From Dillenia suffruticosa (taxonomy: Eukaryota > Streptophyta > Magnoliopsida > Dilleniales > Dilleniaceae): a stretch of 64,000 nucleotides of DNA. Numbering within the stretch: the stretch's first letter is position 1; every line of letters begins with the position of its first letter. A program made the translations under genes and the position numbers. This document shows, piece by piece, positions 34,150 through 45,464 of the stretch. The notes under the pieces are model-generated. The model was not told where the DNA came from. It worked only from the letters and a program-made list of their open reading frames with translations, and did not search any database. The DNA is taken from the NCBI GenBank assembly GCA_033439265.1, contig JAVTVX010000002.1, forward strand, positions 13,622,174-13,686,173, read 5' to 3'.

Positions 34150-35700
34150 TAAGTGCCATTGATAATGGTAATTTTTAAGTGATCTTTTTTACATTAAAAT
34201 TCTCTATAATTTTTTGAAATCTTTTTTTTTGGGGGAGGGGGGGGGGGGGAATGATTTAGGCTTAACAAAAGTATTTTTCGTAGAAAACATTTGCGGTGAA
34301 GTTGACAAAAAGTGCTTGTGAGGCAGATAAAGACTTTGTTACTATTGATTGTCACAATTTCATAATAATAATATAATTCCCTTTTTATATTTCTTTATTA
34401 CGCCAAAAACCAGGGGCTTCAAGCTGGTTCCAAAAGTAGACACGAACCATTAAGGAAGAAACAAAGATCTGCTGTCAAAATCCGACAACAAGCGGCGGAC
34501 CAAGACTCCTAAAAGCACTGATCGAAAATTTCCCCGTATCCCTGCACATAAGACGCAAACTTTCCAACCGGTAATGATAAACCCAACAAAGAGCACTCGA
34601 CCATCACGCCTCACCGATTTAGACCCCGTTGAAAATGGGTATGAGAGATAAAAGGAGAGAAAGTAGTTTTCTGCAAAATCAACTCAACTCCTCCTTTGGT
34701 TTGAATTTCAAAATGACGTGATTTCTGGTTAAGAACGGAAGAGATAGTTTAAAAAAAATACGGAACATCTCATTTTTGAGGGTCAGGAGGCAAGAGAGAT
34801 ATTTCTTTGGAGATCACAGTTCTTTAGACTTGTACATCAAAAGGTTAATGATTCAAACTTAAATTTTAGAATCACATATACAGTATTTTAATTTATGAGC
34901 ATGAAAACTCTTGTGTAGATGAACCAAAATTATCATCAGACCAAAAATGTAAGATGCCTCCAAACTTCCTTTGGATGTCGGATCTACAAACTCCAACCGG
35001 ATCCTTCGACTAGCACCGGAAATTCACAACCCTTTGCTTCCCCTGTTTCGTCAGTATGATGTAAAGTGCCATTGATAGTAGTAATTTTAGTATGATTACC
35101 GTATTTTAAGCGTTTTTTTTTATATTAAAATTCTCTATAAATTTTTAGAACCTTTTGGAGGGGGAAATGATTTAGGTTTAACAAAAGAATTTTTCGTATA
35201 AAACATTTTTTGTGAAATTGACAAAAAAGTGCTTGCGAGGCGGATAAAGACTTTTTTACTATTGATTGGTCTCAATTTCATAATAATAATAATAATAATA
35301 ATATAATTCCCCCCTTATATTTCTTTACCACGCCAAGAGTGGACCTAGTTTTAGATTGCTCTATTTACTATCTCAGTGAACGGCTATTTATGGAGGAAAA
35401 AGATGAAGTCAATCCAAATAGAATTTAGCTTCAGAAAATGCTTATAGACATTGGACATGTTCCTGTTTGAACAGCACAAATATTAATATAGTTGGTAAGA
35501 ACGAACCTTCAATCCTCCCAGCAAGGGAAAGGAACCCTCGATCCATCTTTGGTTCACATGTTCGCCTATACATGAATCCTTTTTTATATGTAACATTCAA
35601 CCAAAATTCTTTTTTCTCATTATTTATTTTTTTTTAATTTTGGTTAAAGGAATGGTTGAAACTGTTTGCCAAGTGAGAATCGGATGAATTTGTCAAACAA
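34150..35700. repeat. 5' module of unit B, partly doubled
   Basis: Bases 34150-34410 and 34405-35340 are two successive, diverged copies of the block also seen at 1575-2170. Each carries 'gccattgata.t.gtaattttt', 'aatgatttagg', 'gttgacaaa' and a TAA tract. The second is longer and carries extra DNA at about 34640-34930. Bases 35340-35700 continue colinear with 2170-2527. No gene is supported. Confidence 0.7.
34231..34249 (+). repeat. Poly-G tract (G5-A-G13)
   Basis: This is homologous in position to 1991-2009. It is strongly G-rich in AT-rich surroundings. Confidence 0.8.
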
Positions 35701-36486
35701 ATACAATGATAAATCACACAATTTATTTTATTTTATAATGTATCGCTATTCAATAATCACATTAGTCCCAATTAAATCTGAACATGCTCTTGTTTGATCA
35801 TATTGATCTCGATTAAATCTGATTTGAGTTAAGTTGTATTTTTAAAAAGTAAATCTTTTTTTATGCTTGTTTTTATAATATATGACTTAAAATCAATATC
35901 ATTTTTAATCCGGCTAATAAAATGTCGATAAACTCCACAATTTATTAAAAAAGAGATACGTGCGTGAGAGAGAGGGAGTACCTTCATGAAAGTTTGACCT
36001 TTTTATGAATTTATAATTTAATAAAAATTTGCATAGTTGTATTTATCTATTTCCGTAAGGGGGTGAGCAAGAGTTATGGATTAAGAATTTTTTATGATAC
36101 GCAGAGAGATTTAAATATGAAAACTCTTTTAAGAAAAAGTGAAATAATACCAAATGAGTAATTGCTTATCGATTCTCGGATAAGAACGATAGTCGGTCAA
36201 AATCACCATTAACGGTAAACTCCAAAACGTATGAATTTTGTAACATCAATAAACATGTCAATTGATTGACTAATCGTGTTCTGCGTCTCGATTATGATAA
36301 TGATAGTTTAGTTTTGGCTTTGGTTTAGGTTTAGGTTTAGCTTTAGGTTTCATGCAAAGTACATTTTAAAATATATATATATTTTTCATTAAATTTAAAA
36401 TGTCTTAATTTATTAATAAATGAAATCATAATTATAATTACCTTCACTATTCCACGCTGTAAATGACTTGATTTATTAATAAATTT
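35701..36486. repeat. Unit B flank with the P450 deleted
   Basis: This AT-rich DNA is homologous, at about 85-90 percent by eye, to the P450 upstream flank of units C and D (46901-47647). At about 36470 it stops following that flank ('ttccacgctgt'). After 26 bases it joins, at 36487, DNA that in unit C lies downstream of the P450 (48430). The whole P450 fragment and its TATA box are therefore absent from unit B. Confidence 0.75.
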
Positions 36487-37329
36487 AAAACTTTAATTTT
36501 ATATTTTTATATTTTATAATTAATTAATTAATTTATATATTTATGTATTTTTCTTTATGTTTTAAATGACTTATCTCGGTATTTAGAATTAAAACTTAAC
36601 TTGTCGTGATCGTTGTATATACGATTACATGGTTTTCCTCGCAGAGGATCCAAATTTCAATACATGATCGCAACAAACAATGTCTTTTTACCTGCTCATT
36701 GAAAAGTCCAAAAAGGTGTTTGATTGCAATTATGGGAATCCCATGATCATAATGAGGAAAATGTCAAGCTATAAAAGTTAGGAAATAAATAAAACTTTTA
36801 AAAAACCATTATTAACGGTTTTCCATTCAAAAATGTATTTAATTTAAATTAAAACGAAGCAAAATGCATTAACAAAAAATTACACTGCAACAGTATATAA
36901 TATATTGGAGTCACACTTTGTCATAAGATTATGTCATCCCCATGCGATGCTTATACCCCCCCGACACTGTGGCTATAACGTCTATTTACCATTAATCTCT
37001 CTCTATCCTTAACCACCATTCCTTAAAATATCTTTAAAAAAAAAAAGAGAAAAAAATACGAAAGTTCAATTCACATTTAAAAATTATTAAGTTCTTAATT
37101 GAATAAAACATGAAAAAGAAATTATATTTCGTGACAGTTGCTAGAGGTTAAAATATTCCTATCACAATAAGACTATATATCTCATTATTTAATTATGCAT
37201 GAAGACCATATATATATATATATGAATATCTCATTATTTAATATTAGTGAATTTAAATTAGACACGCGATCTTCCCTGCTGTTATAGCATAAAATCACAA
37301 ATTATTGCATCCAACAGAAAATGGCCATC

Positions 37330-39237
37330 TCATTTGAACAAAATAGCTATTGGACTCCTAACAACATGCTCGTCCGAGACCCACGTCAGAGCTCCTTGGG
37401 CAATTGGCGTGCTTATGTTGCGAGAACCTGCAGTAGTAAATGTCACTGAATATGTCAACTTTTGATTCTTCTCTGAAAAGTTGAGCTTTGTAGGTTTGAC
37501 TGTCACTTTGACTCCTTCTGGTGCTGTAATTTCAGAAGTATACGAAGAACTAGCCGCTCCAACATTGGTAACTGTCCTTGTATAAGTCAGGCTATCAGAC
37601 TCGAGAATAACTGAAAATGAAGGATAATTTAGTTCTGCCTCCTGAATAACTGATTCCTCTGAGCAACTGACTTGCCTGTTTGCTATGACTTCGACTTGAG
37701 AATCGGTGTAACCCAAACCACATAGGTACGGAATATAGTCATCTGCTTTGAGGTCATAAACAAGGCCTGGATCACTAGCTGCTGATGGATTTACTTGTCC
37801 TGCTCCGGTTGCAAAGACATTTGCCGGTTGGAGATCCGTATCCGTAATAGGCTTGCCTGCAAGGTTATTTGGATTGGCGGAGGTAATTATGGCAGATTTA
37901 ATTGCTGCAGGAGACCAGTCAGGGTGAGAGGCTTTCAACAAAGCAGCGATGCCACTAAGATGAGGGCAGGCCATTGATGTGCCAGAAAGGAATTCGAAAT
38001 TCCTACTTGAATCAGCACTATCATCAGATGGAAATGCAGCTAGAATATCCACTCCAGGGCCAAGAATGTCAGGTTTCAGAATACCAGGACTTGCCTGGCT
38101 TGGGCCTCTGGAAGAGAACTGTGCAACCATTGGATCTGTTTCATCTTCAGTGACAACATATTCTTCCCCATTTCCAAGTTGTGAAGTCTCCGGTAACCTT
38201 CTGTCAATGGTACTTGCTCCAACAGTAAGTATCCATGGGGCCTCATTAGACAAAGTACCTTCAACAGGAGAAAACCCCTCACCGGAATTCCCTGCTGCGC
38301 AGCTAACAAATATTCCCTTTTTAATTGCACTGTATGCACCTATGGCAATCCCATCATCGTAGAAAGGAATTGAAGGCCCCCCAAGCGAAAGAGAGAGCAC
38401 ATCGACACCATCCTCAATTGCAGCGTCCATCCCAGCTAATATAGCACTACTAGGGCAGCCCTGACCGCCACATATTTTGTAAATTGCAAGGTGAGCTAAA
38501 GGTGCCAACCCTGAGGCTGTGCCCTTAGCAAATCCATTTTTATTAGCACCCTCTACAAAGTTTCCGGCAGCTGTGCTTGCTGTGTGAGTGCCGTGTCCTT
38601 CCGTATCCATCAGTGACTCACCGCTCAAAAAGTTTCTTGCACCTATGAGCTTATTGTTGCACACTGTCCCATTAAATCCACACTCGCCTTTCCACTTAGA
38701 TGGAGGAGGAGGAACTCCTTCATCACTAAAGGACAGGTGTTCTGGAAAAAGGCCCGTGTCCAAGACTCCAACAATAATGCCTTTTCCAAAGTTGGAAGCT
38801 TTCCAAAACCCGCTCTTCGGATTCAACCCCAAGAAGCTTGGGGTTCGAGTTGTAAGCAATGGCAATAGCTTTTCTGGACTTGAAAACACAAACCCTTCCT
38901 TCTGTTCCATTGCTTTTGCTTCTTCCGCAGTCAACTTGGCTGCAAACCCAGTCATAACATGGTTGTAAAAGTAAACCATCCGTGATTCTGGGTTTGAACT
39001 CTTGATGGTAGCTGCCAAAAATGACTTGTAAAAGCTTTCTAGGTCCTTGTACGGAGTTAAGCTTCTGTTGTCTGGCAGCCTCACATGGACAATGTATGTT
39101 TGCAAGCTATTCTGCTCAGTAACGGCATCAAGAGGTGCAAATCGTTGCACCCGAGCACATGCCGGTAGAAAACTAGACACGAAAGCTATAGAGAGAAGTA
39201 GGGCAATTTTTATGTTTGATATCATCGTGCACCTCAT
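37330..39237 (-). CDS. Subtilisin-like serine protease lacking the PA domain (copy 2)
   Basis: A 635-residue single-exon S8 protease with signal peptide (about 1-29), I9 propeptide, and catalytic Asp160, His215, oxyanion Asn317 and Ser421, then an Fn3-like C-terminus. The PA domain is missing, exactly as in copy 1: the link [18 protein letters not shown] joins the two halves of the catalytic domain. Relative to copy 1 it has one extra Leu in the signal peptide and one extra Asp in 'PSDDSADSS', plus 37 substitutions including D to E just before GHGTH. It is identical in protein to copies 3 and 4. The start was chosen as the first ATG before the signal peptide. It is convergent with the deleted P450 position. 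All motifs are intact, so it is probably functional. Confidence 0.93.
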   Translation of the reverse strand: MRCTMISNIKIALLLSIAFVSSFLPACARVQRFAPLDAVTEQNSLQTYIVHVRLPDNRSLTPYKDLESFYKSFLAATIKSSNPESRMVYFYNHVMTGFAAKLTAEEAKAMEQKEGFVFSSPEKLLPLLTTRTPSFLGLNPKSGFWKASNFGKGIIVGVLDTGLFPEHLSFSDEGVPPPPSKWKGECGFNGTVCNNKLIGARNFLSGESLMDTEGHGTHTASTAAGNFVEGANKNGFAKGTASGLAPLAHLAIYKICGGQGCPSSAILAGMDAAIEDGVDVLSLSLGGPSIPFYDDGIAIGAYSAIKKGIFVSCAAGNSGEGFSPVEGTLSNEAPWILTVGASTIDRRLPETSQLGNGEEYVVTEDETDPMVAQFSSRGPSQASPGILKPDILGPGVDILAAFPSDDSADSSRNFEFLSGTSMACPHLSGIAALLKASHPDWSPAAIKSAIITSANPNNLAGKPITDTDLQPANVFATGAGQVNPSAASDPGLVYDLKADDYIPYLCGLGYTDSQVEVIANRQVSCSEESVIQEAELNYPSFSVILESDSLTYTRTVTNVGAASSSYTSEITAPEGVKVTVKPTKLNFSEKNQKLTYSVTFTTAGSRNISTPIAQGALTWVSDEHVVRSPIAILFK

Positions 39238-39339
39238 GTTCTCTTATGAAAGAGAGCTAAAGAAAAGCAGATGTTGTGAAGCGTAAGAATCGAGAGAAGT
39301 AATGTATTATTCGGTATAAATTAAACTTCAGAGTGGAGC

Positions 39340-39360
39340 TATATATATATAGATATATAT
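39340..39360 (-). promoter_or_regulatory. Probable TATA region of subtilase copy 2
   Basis: The tract 'tatatatatatagatatatat' lies about 105-120 bp upstream of the start codon on the minus strand, at the position of the (TA)12 tract of copy 1. It is shorter and interrupted by one G. Confidence 0.5.
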
Positions 39361-39838
39361 GTATATTGTGGAACATATCATATATTTTGAAAATATTTTT
39401 AAAAATGTTATATATTAAAATTAAATCAATATATAGTGAATATTGTATTACCAAAATAATGAATATTATGGTAACATTTTGAAAATATTATATCATCAAT
39501 TATATGAATATCCTCCTCAAACTCAAGTATGTGGACTAGATATCAGCTTGAATTCCAAAACTAAATCATGAAAGTGTCCCAAAATACATAATAAAACATT
39601 TAGTAATAGAATATGGTATAGCAATAACATATTCAATAAGCATAGTAATTGAATATTTGATGGATATATTATAGTATAGATAACCAGACTGCATCCACTT
39701 CAGAAAAATGAAATCCATGAAAATAAAGAATCTTTGGATATTAAACAATGTGCATATGTTAAACTTAACCTATACACATTAATATCCTTTTGACAATTGG
39801 TGCTGATGACAAATGAAAGGTTGTTTCCTTCGATAAAG

Positions 39839-39840
<2 letters not shown>

Positions 39841-39880
<40 letters not shown>
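39841..39880. repeat. (AT)20 microsatellite, unit B
   Basis: A pure AT dinucleotide run of 40 bases. The same locus is 44 bases in unit C (51784-51827) and 40 in unit D (63745-63784), so it distinguishes the otherwise near-identical copies. Confidence 0.9.
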
Positions 39881-39882
<2 letters not shown>

Positions 39883-41172
39883 ACTTATCCCAATTTAATG
39901 ATTATGAAAGGACATATTTTTTTGGTAATCTTTTGATATCAATAATTTTTATTAGAAATCAATAAATATAAAGAAATTTAATGATTATGAAAGGACATAT
40001 ATACACATTATTATCAATATTCTTTCAATTAGGAACTTAATAATTTTTTCCTCCTTGTAACAAAAAATATATATATCAATATGAATAGTAATAGTGGACA
40101 TTGATTGCAAATAAAAGGTTGCTTTTTTATTAGAAATCAATAAATATTGATACACTACACATATTGATTTCCCATACAAAATAGGCATATTGAGATGCTA
40201 TTATTAAATTATAAAATAGTAATAGTAATATTCTTCAACAATTATACATATTGGTGTGCCGTTTTTACCTTAGGCTTTTGTTGAGATTTATGTTCATAAA
40301 AAAAATTAAAAAAAAAATCAATTCAAAAATATACATTTGAACTGTTGTCCTGTAGATTAAATTTTATGGTATTTTTAATGTTGATTTTTTTATTGGCAAA
40401 TGAATTTTTCATTATATTATGGTGTTATTAAGTTTGTACAAATAATGGAATATTGGTAGTAAAAGTATCTATTTTTTGTTCCAAAATACAAAATCAAATT
40501 ATGATCGTAGACTTTTTCATTCTAAAGTTTCAAATTCGAGAACTAATTAAAAAATCTTATAATCTTACTCACTAGGTTGACATTTCGTCGATCTTCAACT
40601 GCACTCTATTCAGTTGTAGGTTTGTATAAACCAATGGACGTTCTCTGGTAGGTAAAAATATTAAATGTTTTAATTGAATTTCGGATTCAAAATTTAAAAA
40701 TAGAAAAAATTATATTGTATTGAGAGAATTTTCTTTAAATTGAAATCGGCAATATTCGAATTGAATTAATTAAAATATGATTTCAAATATTGATCGATTA
40801 TTTTAAAAAAAAAACTGTAAAGCACAACTCCGGTCTTTTGAGGAGAAGAAACATCTGACAAATAATGTCTAGACATATCCGAAAAATAATGTTCAGTGGA
40901 TAACCACAAGAAACACCAAGGCCCAAAATGGGCACCCACTAAACGAGAAAACAAAGGCCTCAAGCAAAACAAAACATAGCCCAAGAAGGGCAAAACCCAA
41001 CCACAAAACAGAAAGCAACAATACTGATGCAAAAATCAAGATAAATCATAAATCAACTCCAAAAACTAAAGGTCACAAACCAGGGGCTTCAAATCGGTTC
41101 CTAAAGTAGACATGAACCATTAAAGAAGAAACAAAGATTTATCAAAATCCTTTAAGTTGAGTGATCGGTCAC
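39881..41172. other. 3' module of unit B and LINE junction
   Basis: No gene is supported. Bases 40142-40240 give the empty sites for the SINE and the 20.7-kb nest of unit A. Bases 40870-41150 carry the unit-tail phrases and the start of the next 5' module ('caggggcttcaaatcggttcc', 'aaagaagaaacaaagat'). The unit homology breaks off at about 41149, 24 bp before the LINE tail. Confidence 0.7.
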
Positions 41173-41203
41173 TTTTTTTTTTGTGAGGTAGGCAAGAGGG
41201 GTG

Positions 41204-42426
41204 CTAACGGCCCAAGCCCAAACCTCTACAAGGAAGATACATGACTCTACTTTTAGACCTTAAAATTTTCACACCCAGTGAATCCTCCAGGAGAAGGTTA
41301 GACACTGAAGAATGAGGCAGGACAAATTCATGGAGACCTGCTCTGCTCGAGTAACCAAGAGCCGCAAGGTGATCCGCGCACTTATTCCCCTCTCGTAGCG
41401 TATCACGGATCTCATGCACTTCAAACTCAGACAAGAGCTTTCGGCATTCTTCAATGATGTCGCCAAGAAGGTATCCAGTTGAAGTTCCATTTCTGAGAAG
41501 GTTGCAAACTGTCAGAGAGTCAACCTCCAGCTCAACATTCCTTATGCCCTTTCTGAGAGCAAGCAGGAGCCCCTCCCTTACTCTACAGAGTTCCGCATTG
41601 GTGACTGAACAAGTTCTTACATTAGTAGTGAATCCCGCAACCCATCCTCCTTCCTCGTTCCTCAAGATCCCTCCTGTTGCGGCATCACCATCATTTGAAA
41701 CAGAACCATCCGTATTGAGTTTGAAACTACTGCGTTTGGTAAGAATCCAATTAATCCACCCTTCTTTTCGGTTGCCTTCCTCTAGATTCTTAGCACAAGC
41801 TAGCTTGATCTCCCTACTAAAGTTCATAGCCCATCTGGCCATAGTCATGACTAGTATCTGCTCATTCTGAAAGGTGCATTATAGTGGGCCTTCCAGACAA
41901 CCCATACAGTGGCCAAGAACTTACGATTATCAAGATGGAAAGTCCCTACACTGAAGTCTTTAGACCCAATCTTAAGCTATCTAACTACATCTTCAGTCCA
42001 AAAGCTATCCACCCCCTCCACCCCTGGGAGAACAAGGCTCCACACTTCTTTAGTCGCAGGATAATCTCTCAGGTAGTTTAGGATAGTTTCTTTGGTTCTT
42101 CCGCAGATTGGACAATCATCATCCATCGTGAAGCGCCGCTTCTTACTTTCTGCATTAGTCATGATTTTGCCGCTAGCCACTAACCACAAGAAGAATTTAA
42201 TTCTCTCAGGGCTTTCAGTTCTCCAAATCCAGCCCCAATCCTCCTCACCCTGTCTCCCTCCATCTCTTGAGGACAGACAGTACTTGTAAGTCGAGGCAAC
42301 CGAGAAGTTGCCATCACCATTTCCCGCACAACAAACATCATCAGCAGCTCTGAAACTCTTAGGAATCATTATGCTTCTTATCTCTTCCACTTTTTCCATT
42401 GGAAGGCAAGCTTGAAGCTTCTCCAA
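41204..42426 (-). pseudogene. LINE ORF2 C-terminal part: zf-RVT and RNase H (copy 1)
   Basis: The zf-RVT segment (41977-42426) has 'WIWRTESPERIKFFLWLVASGKIMTN' and 'CPICGRTKETILNYLRDYPATKEVW'. The RNase H (41204-41848) has 'FKLNTDGSVSNDGDAATGGILRNEEG', 'NAELCRVREGLLLAL', 'EVDSLTVCNLL' and 'REGNKCADHLAALG', i.e. the D-E-D-D type residues of plant LINE RNase H. A frame break lies between them. Residue 125 of the RNase H frame is Leu here and Pro in the second LINE. Confidence 0.85.
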
Positions 42427-42462
42427 ATTCCAATCCTTACTGTCAGTCAGGAATTCACTAAC

Positions 42463-44017
42463 CTAGACATTAGGAGGCATGTCACTGGGGGAGGACTGAC
42501 AACTGTTAATCAGAGGCTCCCTACCGTTCCAAAGATCAAACGAAAAACTAATCTTGCTACCATCCCTGATCTGCCATCTCATGCCTTTGAGTAGGAGATC
42601 TCTGCTTTTAATTATCTCTTTCCAAACCATTGAGGCGCCAAGTTTGTATCTATGTTTAAACAGATCACCATCCTTCAAATACTTGTTCCTAATGACTCTG
42701 CACCACAAGCTTTCATGACCTTTAAAAATTTTCCATCCCAACTTTGCCATGAGAGCAAATTTTGAATCCCTCGTCCTTCTCAAGCCCAGACCACCATCCT
42801 TCTTAACTTTGCAAACCTTATCCCATTTTACCAAGTGGACTTTCTTGCAATCTCCTATCCAGTCACAAAGAAAATCTCAATTGATTTGATCTAACTTCTT
42901 GCAAATTGATGTAGGGAACCAAGCTGTCAACATTGTGAAAATAAGAAGGGCTGCGTTAACCGATTGAATCAGGACCTTCCTCCTAGCAGTGTTCAAAAAC
43001 TTAGCTTTCCAATTCTCTAATCTACTTTGGACCCTCTCAGCAATGAAACCAAATGTATGTTTATCCATTCTTTTGTGGATGATTGGGGTGCCAAGATATC
43101 TCCCCAGGTCAACGATGAGAGAGAACTTGTTTATGGTTGCAAGAGAGTTTTTTAGGGTCCATGGATCCTCGATGGAAGCCACAATTTGGACTTACTTGGA
43201 TTTATTGCCAGACCACTCTCCATAGCAAATTCTTTTAGACACTCTAGAATGTTGTTCATACACAAGTGATCCGCCTTGAAGAACAAGAGAAGATCATCAG
43301 CATAGAACAAGTGAGATATGGTTGGACTACTCATACTGATTTTGATGGGTTGCCAAGCTCCTCTACTTACTCTATCTTGTATCATGTAAGATAAACGTTC
43401 CATCACAAGAATGAAGAGGTAAGAAGAAAGGGGATCTCCCTGTCTTAGCCCACGGCCAGGCATGAATGGCGGGAGGGCTTCTCCAAGCAAGGATATGCTA
43501 CCCGAGGAAATAGCGAACATGATGAGTTTGATCAGCTCGTAAGGCAAATTGAAGTCCACCAGTACAGCCCCAAGTATTCCCAACTAACACTATTGTACAC
43601 TTTCCTAAGATCCACTTTGAGGATCATGGACTAAGATTTGCTTTTGAAGTTCTTTAGCAAGTGAACAACCTCTTAGACTGTGACATTGTTATCTAGGGTC
43701 CCCTTACCAGGAAGGAAACTGCTTTGGTGATCCCTCACCATCTTCTTCAGCAAGGGTCTCAGCTTGTGAACAATGATTTTGGAAAGAACATTGTAGGATG
43801 TATTAAGAACGCTTATGGGTTTGAAATCATTCTTATTTTCAGGATTAACCTGCTTGGGAATGAGCACGAGAAGAGCATTTGCCAGGTTAGGCCAAAAGTA
43901 CCCATCCCTAAAAGCCATTCTCGCAAAATTGCACAATGAGAATTTGATTGTGTTCGAGTTCTGCCGGAAGAAAATGGCTTGAATTCCATCTGGACCTAGA
44001 GTCTTCATGCCTTTCAT
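42463..44017 (-). pseudogene. LINE ORF2 reverse transcriptase (copy 1)
   Basis: The pieces in order are: 43673-44017 with 'GPDGIQAIFF', 'LIPKQVNPENKNDFKPISVLNTSYNVLSKI' and 'SSFLPGKGTLDN'; 43152-43583 with 'RGLRQGDPLSSYLFILVME' and catalytic 'LFYADDLLLFF'; 42877-43182 with 'RYLGTPI' and 'RVQSRLENWKAKFLN'; 42463-42834 with 'GGLGLRRTRDSKFALMAKLGWK'. These are the standard blocks of plant LINE reverse transcriptase. Stops separate them (for example around 43600-43672). Confidence 0.87.
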
Positions 44018-44198
44018 AGAGAAAAGAGCAGCTCTAACCTCATCTTCATCAACTCTCTTGCTTAGATTTAACTTATCCGCTTCACTTATTTTCCTGAGCC
44101 ATTTATAATATCTATCACTGGATTCTCAACCTTCTTAGCTTCAAAGAGATCCGAAAAGAACTTTACTGCACACTTTGCAGGCATAGTTGGTTGAAACA

Positions 44199-45374
44199 TC
44201 AAGAATTATGCACCTTCAAATCTGCAATTCTGTTTTTGTTTCTGCTAATTTTGGTTTGGATATAGAAGTATTTAGTGTTTTTATCACCTTTAGATATCCA
44301 GTCCACTCTTGACTTTTGGAGCCAAAGTAATTCCTCATGTTCTAGCGTGAGGTGATATTCGTTTAGCAGTTTTGCCTCTAAATCTTGAAAAAAGATCGAG
44401 TGGCGGTAATTTCCCACCTTCTGAATACCTTTGATCCTTTTTTGAAGATCTCTTTTCCTTTTAAAGATACATCCAGAAAACTCCTTATTCCAAACCTTCA
44501 ACTCCTTGCCAGTGTGATCGATTGAATGAAGCAGACAGTTGCCTCCTACCGCCCAAGCTTCCTCAAAGACAGTTTTAAAGTTTAGGTGGATGAGCCAAGC
44601 AACTTCCCATCTAAAAGGTCTTATATCCTTCCTAGGCAGGTAAGTTAAGCTTGTCACTAGTATCACCGGAGAGTGATCACCATGAACTCTCGGTAGATTT
44701 ATGGTTCTTAATTCGGGAAATTTCAGAATGGTTTGATGATTTGCAAGCACTCTATCCAGTCTCTGCTGGAGGACGACCCTCCCATTAAAGAATTTGGACC
44801 AAGTAAACTTGGAACCTGGAGCATCAAGGCTTGTCAGATTACAACTATCCCACCATTTCAGCACCTTCTGAAATCTGCTCCAGGACTTGACTTTCTGACT
44901 GCTGGATTCTTTAGCACTATAAATGTCATTTAAGTCTCCCATTACAAACCAGGGGGAGCGGATCCCTTTGGCCATATTCTTCATTTCATCCCAGAAACCT
45001 TCCTTAGAATGATGATGTGGTTGAATGTAAACAAAAGACACTAAGTTGTCCTGGGTTCCTTCCCTTATTCAGACATGGTTCATTTGACTGGAGAAATCTA
45101 CCACTTCCAAATTTATTCTATTTGGCATCCAAGTTAACTAGAGCCCGCCCTTATAGCAACTAGACGGAACTATGTACTCCTTCTCCCAACCCGTGTTCTT
45201 CAAAAACGGGTAGTTTTTGGACCTGGTCTCAATCAAGCACAGAGCATCCAGATTATGCATTCTTAGAAGGTCTTTGCAAACTCCCCGAAACCTGCTGTTG
45301 TCGATTCCCCTGCAGTTCCAAACCATCAACTTAAACATCATTAAAGAAAGAAGGAGGTGGATGAGAAGAAGCAA
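44199..45374 (-). pseudogene. LINE ORF2 endonuclease (copy 1)
   Basis: This is an apurinic-type endonuclease domain. It begins 'KLMVWNCRGIDNSRF' and has 'LDALCLIETRSK' (45138-45374). The larger piece (44199-45041) carries 'WFVMGDLNDIYSAKES', 'LDRVLANHQ' and 'VHGDHSPVILV', where GDH stands for the usual SDH. The roughly 95 bases between the pieces contain a frame break and a stop. Confidence 0.85.
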
Positions 45375-45464
45375 TCAATCTTTCATGTCAATAAGGTCCT
45401 CATTCCTCTCCTGATCATCTTTGTGCTCTCTCTGATTTTCCACCCAAATCTCCATGTCGATATT

